A DNA stretch of 13,149 nt, taken from positions 11,459 through 24,607 of the forward strand of contig DALF01000062.1 of assembly GCA_002499345.1 (NCBI GenBank), in the 5' to 3' direction. Under the pieces are notes generated by a model. That model was not told where the DNA came from and did no database searches. It saw only the letters and a program-made list of their open reading frames with translations. The stretch's first letter is position 1; every line of letters starts with the position of its first letter. This document shows positions 5,300 to 13,106 of this stretch, piece after piece. The DNA is from Euryarchaeota archaeon UBA170. Its GTDB lineage: Archaea > Thermoplasmatota > Poseidoniia > Poseidoniales > Thalassarchaeaceae. Made by a program: the position numbers and the translations under genes.

Positions 5300-7446
5300 T
5301 CAGAATGTCAGCAAACAAAGTAATTTTTGTCTTCTCTATGATGATGATAGTTACAATATCGCCTCTAAGTTTCGCCGATTCAAATAACAAAGAGAACATC
5401 TCAACAGATCAGAATCAGATTACAGGTCAGGCAAGCCTCTCATTTCTGGAAAACTTTACTACAGACTCACAAATTAATGCTACATGGGATTTAGAAATTT
5501 CGATACCCGAGGACTACGGTACTGATTTACTACCTAATCAGTCAATAGGAATCAGGTCTCAGATAGATAATTATCTAGGTGATGCTGATGGAAATATTAC
5601 TGAATCCGAGTTATCTGACTTCATACAGCTCGTAGTAAATGCGAGGTCATGGTCAAACTCAGAAGCGGCTGGCTGTTGTATATTCGACTATAACCAATTA
5701 TCTATCTTGGACACAGTCACAGTGACTGTCACGCCTCCGTCTGTTGGCCCAGTCGATGGAGAGGGTATCGGAACCTGGGGATGGACGGAGTCTGTTGATT
5801 TACAAGCTATCAGCGACTTGAGGACAACGAGGCTTCTCGACCTGCCCAGAACAGGATCTATAATTGAGGAAATTCCCCTAGTCATCTCACTACAAGAGCC
5901 CTGGGAATTGAGATTCAGCGCAATGCAGGTTATAATCTCAGGCGAACCAAATAATTTCACTGTCCATAGATCAGAATCTCCCGTTTACTCGACAATCAGA
6001 ATGGCCATTGGAGAGAACTCTCCTCCATCAGTGACTGTCAGTAGGACGGGCGGGTCATCGATTTCGACTCCTCTGAATCGTACCATATCTTTCTTCTCAG
6101 AGTGTGAAGATAGTATTTTGGAGACTCCCTCATTCGAATGGAAGCTTTCCAATAACGGGACAATAGTCAACAGCTCAACAGGGCAATATGGCTCTGATGA
6201 AGTAACTGTTGTATCAATAGATCCTAGGGAGTATGGTTACCTGACTGGAGATGTTCTCAGTGCAGAGCTCACTTGTATAGACTCATTCGGAACATCCTCT
6301 TCATGGTATGACAATATTATCATCGATGGAGAGAATCCAAGCTACGATATCAGATTTACAGAAATTACATCCAAGGGAATTGAGATTCAGCGCAATGAAT
6401 CTGAATCCAGTATGTTCATCAGATCAGATAGCGAACTTTTTGTTGATGTTTTGACTTCGGATAACTCAAATCTACCAGTCTCCGTACAAGTGGCATCGAA
6501 TAAGTCTCAGGGTTGGAGGCATTTCTCCAATGATGAGCTATATTTCTCGGCTACATTCAACCAAGGAGATCAAGTAAATGGCATGCATCTGCCGGTAGAG
6601 GATAGACATCAAGATAGGGAAAACAGCCACTGGGAGCTTCTGTTGAATGTTACTGACGAAGCAGGTAATACTATCAAAAGAACATGGGATATTGTTGTTG
6701 AGGACTCCGCTGGACCAGTCATAATCCCCTCTCTTGATGCAAACTCCACCAGAGTAAGCCCTTCAAATCCCGCACGTGAGGGAGACACAGTAACTCTGAT
6801 ACTAACAGAATCTTTTGATGATCTGGATAGTATATCTGATACTCTATGGACAGTGTCCATCAATGATATTCAGGAATATACTAATATTTCATGGTCAGAG
6901 GCAGAGAAAATTGAGCTGTCAAATCTAGAAATAGGAATTTATTTCGTGAACATTAGAGCTACTGATTCTGCTGGTAATCTAGGAGATATATCATTCCAAT
7001 TCTCCATTGAACCGAAGGAGGGTTTCAATTTAGAAATAATTCAAATCGAAGTTTCGGGGGACCAGATAGTTGGAAACACAATAAATTTCCAAACTTCCAT
7101 TAACAATTCACAATCATCAGTCGGCTCAGCCAGAATGTGCTATGATGAAACCTGCTCAGCCTATGTTATGATGCCAGGAGCAACATCTTCTTCTTCGGGA
7201 TACTTCGATTTAGATCTTGATATCCAACTCCAAGAGGCAGGCCCCTTGGATATCAGAATCGAGTGGATAGGTACTGAAGATGGAGAATCTGGAACTTTGA
7301 ATCTCTATGAAACAATAATCGTTTTAGAGCGAGATTATAATAGCTCAGATTACCAAGTCCAATCATTCTTTGTCGTTCTTTCGGTACTACTCGTCCTCAG
7401 CTTTCTTGTAAATCGCCTGTGGGGAAAGGAATCAATGAGACCTTAG
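5296..7446 (+). CDS. Secreted cell-surface protein with EF-hand-like loop, Ig-like beta domains and C-terminal membrane anchor
   Basis: No named family is recognised. The 716 aa begin with a signal peptide (hydrophobic about 8-26, likely cut after SFA) and end with one membrane helix (about 690-706) plus a short basic tail, so nearly all of the chain lies outside the cell. LGDADGNITESE at 94-105 resembles a calcium-binding EF-hand loop but lacks the first acidic ligand. A CC pair at 127-128 follows. The rest looks like beta-sandwich repeats: a possible disulfide pair Cys 270/Cys 327, two DxAGN segments typical of bacterial Ig-like/cadherin-like domains, and Cys 615/620 near the end. About sixteen N-x-S/T sequons suggest N-glycosylation. 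It starts inside the kinase stop codon, so the two are probably co-translated. An adhesin, envelope subunit or sensor ectodomain are all possible. Confidence 0.82.
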   Translation: MIRMSANKVIFVFSMMMIVTISPLSFADSNNKENISTDQNQITGQASLSFLENFTTDSQINATWDLEISIPEDYGTDLLPNQSIGIRSQIDNYLGDADGNITESELSDFIQLVVNARSWSNSEAAGCCIFDYNQLSILDTVTVTVTPPSVGPVDGEGIGTWGWTESVDLQAISDLRTTRLLDLPRTGSIIEEIPLVISLQEPWELRFSAMQVIISGEPNNFTVHRSESPVYSTIRMAIGENSPPSVTVSRTGGSSISTPLNRTISFFSECEDSILETPSFEWKLSNNGTIVNSSTGQYGSDEVTVVSIDPREYGYLTGDVLSAELTCIDSFGTSSSWYDNIIIDGENPSYDIRFTEITSKGIEIQRNESESSMFIRSDSELFVDVLTSDNSNLPVSVQVASNKSQGWRHFSNDELYFSATFNQGDQVNGMHLPVEDRHQDRENSHWELLLNVTDEAGNTIKRTWDIVVEDSAGPVIIPSLDANSTRVSPSNPAREGDTVTLILTESFDDLDSISDTLWTVSINDIQEYTNISWSEAEKIELSNLEIGIYFVNIRATDSAGNLGDISFQFSIEPKEGFNLEIIQIEVSGDQIVGNTINFQTSINNSQSSVGSARMCYDETCSAYVMMPGATSSSSGYFDLDLDIQLQEAGPLDIRIEWIGTEDGESGTLNLYETIIVLERDYNSSDYQVQSFFVVLSVLLVLSFLVNRLWGKESMRP

Positions 7447-7498
7447 ATGATAATCATCAATCAGTGAAGCTCATGAGAGATGATGCCTCCACAGTTAC

Positions 7499-9208
7499 AT
7501 GGTCCTACTCCCTGACTACCCAACAAGGATCATCAACGAGCATAAAATGAGAGTAGAGAAAATCGCTTTACTAGGACTCCTAACGATAATACTAGGCGGG
7601 GCTTGGTGGCTGTGGCCAGCAGTAAATGGAGAGGTTGATTTACTATCCAGGTCGAGTCATGTCTTCTTGCTTTTCGTATCAGCCATTCTACTATCTGATT
7701 TAATCGATTTTGGTCCAGTACAGAAATCTAGAATTGGTTCCATCTCGAATGTAGTATGGCCTAGCTTAATCGTAGTCGCCGGATCAGAATATTCATCTAA
7801 CGATGAGAAGATATCATCTATACTGATGCTCATTCTAGCAGTCTATTTATGGAGTGTGACACAATCTATTTTCGATCACTCTCTCGCCGCTAAGAGACTG
7901 AGGGGGACAACAAGTGTAGTGGCTCTAGCATTGGCTATTGCGACAATGGTAACACTAGGCTCGAATACCGAAATTTGGATATTAGTGGGTATTTCAATTT
8001 CATACACTTTACTTCCTGACCTACTTTCCAAAGATGAGATGCATGACATTAGAAAGCAATTCTCTAGAAATTTGGAGAAGGCAGAAGACCTAATGATTAC
8101 ACTAAGATCAAATAACTCTGGATTAGAACAAGCCCACTCTATCCTGACCAATGCTAGAGAAATAGGATGGAAGAACCCTCAGAAGGGACTGCTGATGATA
8201 GAGGAGGCTGAGAGCGAGGCGAGTCGCGTAATCGCCATATCTCAGGATCTCGAAGATATACAGGCTGACTCACTATCATCTGTAGTCTCTGCCGAGAGTA
8301 TTTCTAAGATGGCAAAGTCACCTAGGAAAGCCTACGAAATGGGAGTAAGAGAATCTGAACTTGGGTCACTGAGAGATGCCGAGATACTTTTCAGGACGGC
8401 TAAGAAAAGGGCATCTGTGGTCATCGAACACTGGCAAGAAGCCGTCGACGCTATTTCGGAAGCAGAGGGATTACTGTCCAATCTTGAAGGGCATTCCTCT
8501 GATAATATCAGAAGTATTTTGGATTCTGCCAAGGAATCTCTTGATGCAGAAGATCCGGTCATGGCAAAAAAAATCGCCTTGAATGTCCCTGATCACATAG
8601 GGAGTCTAGTAGGTTTACAACATGATTCCTCAATGGCCATGGAAGAAGCTGAAAAGTCTATTAAATCCTTAGAAAGTGAAGCTCTTGCAAACCATATGGA
8701 GATGCTTTTAGACTCAAGAAAAGCACATGACGAGGGTAACTACTCACTTTCAAAGGGAATTTCTGATAGCATCATTAGAGATGTAAGAGATATTTCAGAA
8801 TCAGCTAATGAGGTTACTAGGGCACTTAGGCAAAGAAATAAGATTGAAGCAAGGTTCCCAAATTCTGGAGATTGGATGGAGAGACTTGCTCTTGTGGAGC
8901 ACCTGTCAGAATCTGCTGAATGGTCAAAGGCATCATCAGAATTACAATCACTAACCACTGATCTCCAGTCCTTCGAAGCAGAGGCATCTGATGCCAAAGA
9001 GCTAATTGATTTCGTAAACTCAGAATGGTCTTCACTGAGTAGGAAACTTGACTCTAAGGGCGTTGGGATTGAGGATTCTGATAGATCGATAGCTCTCAGA
9101 GCGATATCCAATGCTGAGAATATGCTGAAGGAAGGAAATGTTCAATCATGCCTGAAGTCCTTAGGCGAAGCAGATTCAGCAATGGAAAGACTGAGAAGAA
9201 GATTGTAG
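7499..9208 (+). CDS. Membrane protein: six N-terminal helices plus long cytoplasmic helical (coiled-coil-like) domain
   Basis: Not recognised as a named family. The 569 aa divide into a membrane part with about six helices (near 20-40, 52-71, 83-97, 105-122, 138-154 and 158-175) and a soluble part, 176-569, that is almost entirely charged and helical. The soluble part is rich in Glu, Ser, Lys and Ala, with no Cys until a single one near the C-terminus, and reads as successive helical hairpins or coiled coils (for example SEAEGLLSNLE). No catalytic motif is visible. ATG 7499 has no clear ribosome site. ATG 7547 (MRVEKIALLG) starts directly before the first helix and is an equally good start. 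The gene lies 52 bases after the surface protein on the same strand, so it may be a structural or scaffolding partner. That partnership is inference only. Confidence 0.75.
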   Translation: MVLLPDYPTRIINEHKMRVEKIALLGLLTIILGGAWWLWPAVNGEVDLLSRSSHVFLLFVSAILLSDLIDFGPVQKSRIGSISNVVWPSLIVVAGSEYSSNDEKISSILMLILAVYLWSVTQSIFDHSLAAKRLRGTTSVVALALAIATMVTLGSNTEIWILVGISISYTLLPDLLSKDEMHDIRKQFSRNLEKAEDLMITLRSNNSGLEQAHSILTNAREIGWKNPQKGLLMIEEAESEASRVIAISQDLEDIQADSLSSVVSAESISKMAKSPRKAYEMGVRESELGSLRDAEILFRTAKKRASVVIEHWQEAVDAISEAEGLLSNLEGHSSDNIRSILDSAKESLDAEDPVMAKKIALNVPDHIGSLVGLQHDSSMAMEEAEKSIKSLESEALANHMEMLLDSRKAHDEGNYSLSKGISDSIIRDVRDISESANEVTRALRQRNKIEARFPNSGDWMERLALVEHLSESAEWSKASSELQSLTTDLQSFEAEASDAKELIDFVNSEWSSLSRKLDSKGVGIEDSDRSIALRAISNAENMLKEGNVQSCLKSLGEADSAMERLRRRL

Positions 9209-9328
9209 ATAATTCTTGATTAAGAATCTTAACTATCCAGATAACCTCCGCAATCGGTGTTCGCTAAACGATCCTTCAACTTCTCTTGTGAGAGTTATTC
9301 AATCCCATTGTTGATAGTCAAGCACCCC

Positions 9329-11431
9329 ATGCATCATAGCGTGGACTTCGTTCTCATCGGCTCGTTCCTGCTATTCATGACTGCATTCGCCGGAATTGGA
9401 TTGGCCAGCATGCTAGTAAAAGAAGATACCACCGATGACTATCTTGTTGCCGGAAGGGGAATGCATCCAGCACTTGCCGCGCTCTCTGCGGTAAGTACAT
9501 GGAATTCTGGTTACATGTTCATCGGATTCATCGGATTCACATTCACTATGGGATACTCCATTGTTTGGATAGCCTTTGGATCTATGATGGGTCAGATTTT
9601 GGCATGGCTATGGCTATACAAATTCATACAGCAATCTGCAAATGAGAGAGGCCTGAGGTCGTTATCTTCACTGGTGTCTGAAGCAACCGGTTCTCCAGAG
9701 GCAAAGCTAGCCGCCATACTTTCGATTTTGTTCCTTTCAGTATATGCCGCGGCTCAGTTAACTAGTGGTGGCAAAGCACTGTATGTAATGCTAGGATGGT
9801 CCGAGGTTGTTGGAATACTAATCGGATTCGTCCTGGTCGTCGCTTACTGCTACGCCGGTGGAATAAGGGCCTCGATTTGGACTGATGCCGCCCAGTCAAG
9901 CGTAATGATAGTAGGATCTTCACTATTATGTTGGGTAGCCATGGGCGAAGTCGGCGGTTTTGACGGACTACACACAGGCCTAAAGGAACAGAATGCCAAT
10001 CTGACCAGTATCGTTCCAGCCGATTTGGGATTCGGAGTTACCCTCTGGGCTTTCGCATTCTTCTTGGGAGGCCTTAGTGTGGCAGGTCAACCGCAGGTCG
10101 TCAGTCGTGTAATGACACTAGGTACTGACAAGGATAGGAAGACAGCAATGTGGTGGTTCTTTGCGTGGCAGACTCCATTCCTCCTAATCATGGTCATTAT
10201 TGGTCTGGCTAGTAGAGTGGTCTTCACTGGAACGGAATTCGATCCAGAGCTGGGTTTACCAATGCTTGCAATGGAAACACTGGGTCCTTTCTGGGTTGGA
10301 TTAATCCTAGCTTCCATATTTGCTGCAACGATGTCTACTGCAGATAGTCAGGTTCTGGCATGTACAGCCGCATTCACTGACGACATAATGCCTGAGATTA
10401 GCCAAGACCATAAGAAGACAAAGATAGTCACGTTGGCTGTAGCGGCCTTTGCTACTGCAATCTCGATATTCGGACTTTATGTCCCAGGGGGAGATTCAGT
10501 ATTCTCTCTCGTAGTTCTTGCAGTATACGGCCTGGGTTCTATCTTCGTCCCCATCCTCATAATAAGGTGGGCCGACTATGAGCCTGACACCACTCACACC
10601 ATGGCAATGATGGTTGCCGCTCTTACGGGAGTTATCGTGTGGAGATTTATGGGATTCAATGATGAGGTATTTGAGTCAATTCCAGGAATGGGGGCCGCAT
10701 TCATAACACACTTCGTTATGAATAAGATAAGATTTCCCGACATATCGCCTCTCGGCAGATATGATTGGCCCGATGACAGAAAGACAAGGGCCATAGCCGC
10801 CGCCTTGATTATTCCATTTGGAGCAATTGAAGCTACTTATGCAATATCTGGGCCAGATTCAGTCGATTCAATATCCGGACCATCAGGAGATTGGTTTGTG
10901 GAGGCAACCTTCGGGAGCGAGCAACTCGCTGACGGGTTCGAGTATGTGAATGATGGAGAGACAATTTCAATAGATATGCACACAGACTCGATAGAAGATG
11001 CAGAAGACTTCAATATCGTAGGAGTCAGAGTGACTCTAACTTATTCTGAGGATGAGACTAGTACTGGAATTGGCTGTAATGCGCCGGGGGCTTCCAACTC
11101 AGATCCAGACACAATCACTGCAACGATGGTACACGATGAATACAATGCTACAGAGAGTGGCCAGAACTCTGATGGGCCCCCCTCCTCACATTTGGTAGAA
11201 GTGGAATGGTACAACTCACCAGTGATAGTAGGGAACGTTAGTAATGCTTCAAAATCTCAAATCATTATGAGACTAGATTCTGGAGGTATTGGTTTGGGGG
11301 CCTATGCACTTGATATCAGTGTTACAGCTGAAACTGGAGGAGCAATTGGATGTGCTCATACGGATGATGGCGAGGATGTCGAGTATCTAGTTGAGTTAAT
11401 CACACTAGATTACTCAATAGAACCAGCCTGA
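9329..11431 (+). CDS. PutP-like sodium/solute symporter (SSS/SLC5 family) with C-terminal exterior domain
   Basis: This is a Na+-coupled secondary transporter of the inner membrane. It resembles proline permease PutP, but the substrate is not shown. It is 700 aa from ATG 9329, against about 500 for PutP. Fourteen hydrophobic segments are seen. PutP-like landmarks are GGIRASIWTDAAQ at 177-189, GQP at 254-256, and AATMSTADSQ at 332-341, whose Ser 336 and Thr 337 match the Na2-site pair of PutP. The PutP Asp 55 position appears to be Trp 58 (STWNSGY). A 14th helix, about 487-506, is followed by about 195 residues (507-700) of polar, beta-type sequence with sequons, predicted to be outside. The frame also allows GTG 9257, adding 24 residues that include a Cys and basic residues; 9329 places the start next to helix 1. 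Neither start has a strong ribosome site. Confidence 0.88.
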   Translation: MHHSVDFVLIGSFLLFMTAFAGIGLASMLVKEDTTDDYLVAGRGMHPALAALSAVSTWNSGYMFIGFIGFTFTMGYSIVWIAFGSMMGQILAWLWLYKFIQQSANERGLRSLSSLVSEATGSPEAKLAAILSILFLSVYAAAQLTSGGKALYVMLGWSEVVGILIGFVLVVAYCYAGGIRASIWTDAAQSSVMIVGSSLLCWVAMGEVGGFDGLHTGLKEQNANLTSIVPADLGFGVTLWAFAFFLGGLSVAGQPQVVSRVMTLGTDKDRKTAMWWFFAWQTPFLLIMVIIGLASRVVFTGTEFDPELGLPMLAMETLGPFWVGLILASIFAATMSTADSQVLACTAAFTDDIMPEISQDHKKTKIVTLAVAAFATAISIFGLYVPGGDSVFSLVVLAVYGLGSIFVPILIIRWADYEPDTTHTMAMMVAALTGVIVWRFMGFNDEVFESIPGMGAAFITHFVMNKIRFPDISPLGRYDWPDDRKTRAIAAALIIPFGAIEATYAISGPDSVDSISGPSGDWFVEATFGSEQLADGFEYVNDGETISIDMHTDSIEDAEDFNIVGVRVTLTYSEDETSTGIGCNAPGASNSDPDTITATMVHDEYNATESGQNSDGPPSSHLVEVEWYNSPVIVGNVSNASKSQIIMRLDSGGIGLGAYALDISVTAETGGAIGCAHTDDGEDVEYLVELITLDYSIEPA

Positions 11432-11447
11432 CCGTCTCACTAACATG

Positions 11448-11789
11448 TTAAGATGAATGATTTTTTCTATGCCTTTTTGTAACATTCCCTACAGAGGATG
11501 TCAATTTCCTGGGTACTCTGTTTCTGGCGGCAAGTGAGAGTAACCACCATCCCAGGGAGAGCAAAGCTGTAGAGACCATTATCACAGTCCCTGCCCACAT
11601 CACAATGTTTCCTTCAGTAACGGGCCAAGCCCAGTAAGAAACAGAACCCACTACTATCACAAATAGTATCCTAGAGGCTTCACTAGGGGTTTTCCAACCT
11701 CTATGATCTTCCCTAGGTGCTAAGAGATAATCTAGTAAAGACACAATACCACATCGCGCCACTACATTTGAAGAAGTGTTTACTTTCAT
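11448..11789 (-). CDS. Small two-helix membrane protein, family unknown
   Basis: The product is 113 aa with two hydrophobic helices (about 40-56 and 63-87) joined by a short loop (PVTEGN). It has a polar N-terminal segment with REDHRGWKTPSEASR before helix 1 and a very basic C-terminal tail (RKLTSSVGNVTKRHRKNHSS), so both ends are probably cytoplasmic. The start ATG at 11789 shares one base with the stop of the amidohydrolase (TGATG), so it should be translated by re-initiation after that gene. An in-frame TTG at 11792 is a less likely start. No motif gives a function, and the coupling to a purine-nucleoside-type deaminase is the only clue. It converges on the symporter, with 16 bases between the stops. 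Confidence 0.7.
   Translation of the reverse strand: MKVNTSSNVVARCGIVSLLDYLLAPREDHRGWKTPSEASRILFVIVVGSVSYWAWPVTEGNIVMWAGTVIMVSTALLSLGWWLLSLAARNRVPRKLTSSVGNVTKRHRKNHSS
11461..11478 (+). terminator. T-run terminator after the symporter
   Basis: A T6 run (11461-11466) and a T5 run (11474-11478) lie 30-47 bases past the symporter stop on the plus strand. That fits the T-rich intrinsic terminators of archaea. They fall within the 3' end of the convergent two-helix gene, where the opposite strand encodes Lys-rich codons, so the runs may partly reflect coding. Confidence 0.4.
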
Positions 11790-13045
11790 CAAATCTCGGA
11801 ATAGTATTCCTGTGCCGCATCCTCTAGTTCGAGTGACACTTTATCCTCATCTAGAGTAAGGGTCTTACCATCCCTTCTAATTGCCGCTCCATCCACAAAA
11901 ACATCCATACACCGAGTTCCCGAGTAAATCAGATTCGATAGTATCCTCCTGCCTTCCCTACCTCTGGGTCGCATCCTGATATCGGACAAATCCCAAGTTA
12001 CCCAATCTGAAGAGTCCTTTGTAGCAACCTGCCATGTCTCAATGGGGTCAAGTATACTAGCGTCCCAGTGGTCATGTTTCTGTACAATACTCGCTGCTTT
12101 GGCCTCCGCCCGCATATCCAGGCCATTGTTACTGGCAGCGCCATCAGTTCCCAATCTGACATCAACCCCGGCTTCAATCATCGCTGGATAAGACATAGTC
12201 CCGCCGCATGCTAATTTCTGATTTGAGACTGGACAGTGAACTGCATGAGAACCGTTTTTAGCGAGTATTCTCATTTCCTTCTTGGTAACCCAACCACAGT
12301 GCGCACATACGGTTCCTTCAGTGAAATAGTCTATTGAATCCAGATATTCTATTGGATACATCCCCGTCCTCTCATGACACTGAGCTACTTCCTCCCTAGT
12401 CTCAGAGGTATGGATATTGAGCCTAGCTCCCAATTCCCTCGACATCTCACTCGCCTTCCTCAAGACCTCCTCTGAGCAGGTGTAAACAGCATGTGTGGCA
12501 ATACCAATCTCTACTCTTCCTGAACCTAGAGGTCCAGAGCGAATCAAGGAATCCAACTCCTTTAGAGCTCTACCACTGTCTGACCCATCATCCTCAGAAG
12601 GAGGCCAATCTGTCGTTGGTCCGCAAATAATGCCCCTAATTCCTGCTTCTGCTACTATGGGGGCTATTGAACCCGGGAAGTGATACATATCACAGGCGAA
12701 AGTAGTCCCACCAGCAATCATTTCAGCTACGGAGGCCCTAGTACCAACTGTGGCCAGCTCTGGAGTCAGATTTCTCTCACTCGGGAAAATACTAGTCTGT
12801 AACCAATCCATCAGTGGTAGCCCTTCTCCCATGCTTCTATTGAGGGTCATTGGAAGATGAGTATGCCAATTCTGTAGAGATCTTGTGATAAGAAGGTCGT
12901 TTCCATCTATAGTCTCTAAAACATCCTCATCTCCAGTACTGGGGGAGAATGAGCCATCTTCGAGAAGAAGAAAATCACCTTCTCTGACCTTTCCATCATG
13001 GTCAATGAGACGAGTGTGAGTAATCCTCCGGACGCCAGACTCCAT
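11789..13045 (-). CDS. Zinc-dependent amidohydrolase: S-adenosylhomocysteine / methylthioadenosine / 5'-deoxyadenosine deaminase family
   Basis: This cytoplasmic enzyme is predicted to deaminate the adenine ring of SAM by-products (S-adenosylhomocysteine, 5'-methylthioadenosine or 5'-deoxyadenosine) to the inosine form for recycling. It is 418 aa, the normal size. Metal and catalytic residues are in place: His 61 and His 63 (NWHTHL), His 212 with Glu 215 (NIHTSETREE), His 249 (AHCGWV) and Asp 301 (GTDGAASNNGLDM). The family strings HCPVSNQKLACGG (271-283) and THAVYTCS (184-191) confirm the subgroup against other amidohydrolases. The start at 13045 has GGGAG about 4 bases upstream on the minus strand. 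The downstream two-helix gene is coupled by TGATG. Which nucleoside is preferred cannot be decided from motifs; a pterin or guanine substrate is less likely. Confidence 0.92.
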   Translation of the reverse strand: MESGVRRITHTRLIDHDGKVREGDFLLLEDGSFSPSTGDEDVLETIDGNDLLITRSLQNWHTHLPMTLNRSMGEGLPLMDWLQTSIFPSERNLTPELATVGTRASVAEMIAGGTTFACDMYHFPGSIAPIVAEAGIRGIICGPTTDWPPSEDDGSDSGRALKELDSLIRSGPLGSGRVEIGIATHAVYTCSEEVLRKASEMSRELGARLNIHTSETREEVAQCHERTGMYPIEYLDSIDYFTEGTVCAHCGWVTKKEMRILAKNGSHAVHCPVSNQKLACGGTMSYPAMIEAGVDVRLGTDGAASNNGLDMRAEAKAASIVQKHDHWDASILDPIETWQVATKDSSDWVTWDLSDIRMRPRGREGRRILSNLIYSGTRCMDVFVDGAAIRRDGKTLTLDEDKVSLELEDAAQEYYSEI

Positions 13046-13106
13046 GCTACTCCCAGAGGATATCGCACCTCAAGTTTCTCATGATTAGTTACTTCTGGCG
13101 GTTGGC
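13046..13106. promoter_or_regulatory. Probable promoter region of the amidohydrolase
   Basis: On the minus strand AGTAACTAAT (13093-13084) lies about 40-48 bases before the start codon, which would leave a short leader carrying the GGGAG ribosome site. The same 10-mer precedes the sugar kinase at 4269-4278. It is a candidate TATA-like element, seen only twice here. Confidence 0.35.

Noticed and set aside
7446..7458. Palindrome GATGATAATCATC after the surface protein, sharing 11 bases with the kinase start at 4330-4340
   Set aside because: At the kinase the bases are explained by the codons of MIIS. A short AT-rich palindrome found by browsing has little weight, and no third copy was noticed.
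8740..9111. 123-codon minus-strand frame inside the helical membrane protein
   Set aside because: It is a Ser/Leu-rich shadow of a Glu/Ser/Lys-rich helical coding region; no start signal or family is visible.
9212..9227. ATTCTT/AAGAAT hairpin after the 569-residue membrane protein as a terminator
   Set aside because: The 6-bp AT-rich stem has no T-run after it; it is within what chance would give.
11441..11450. 10-bp palindrome TAACATGTTA between the convergent ends at 11431/11448 as an operator
   Set aside because: It lies at gene 3' ends rather than upstream of a start, and a single 10-bp palindrome is expected by chance in this length.
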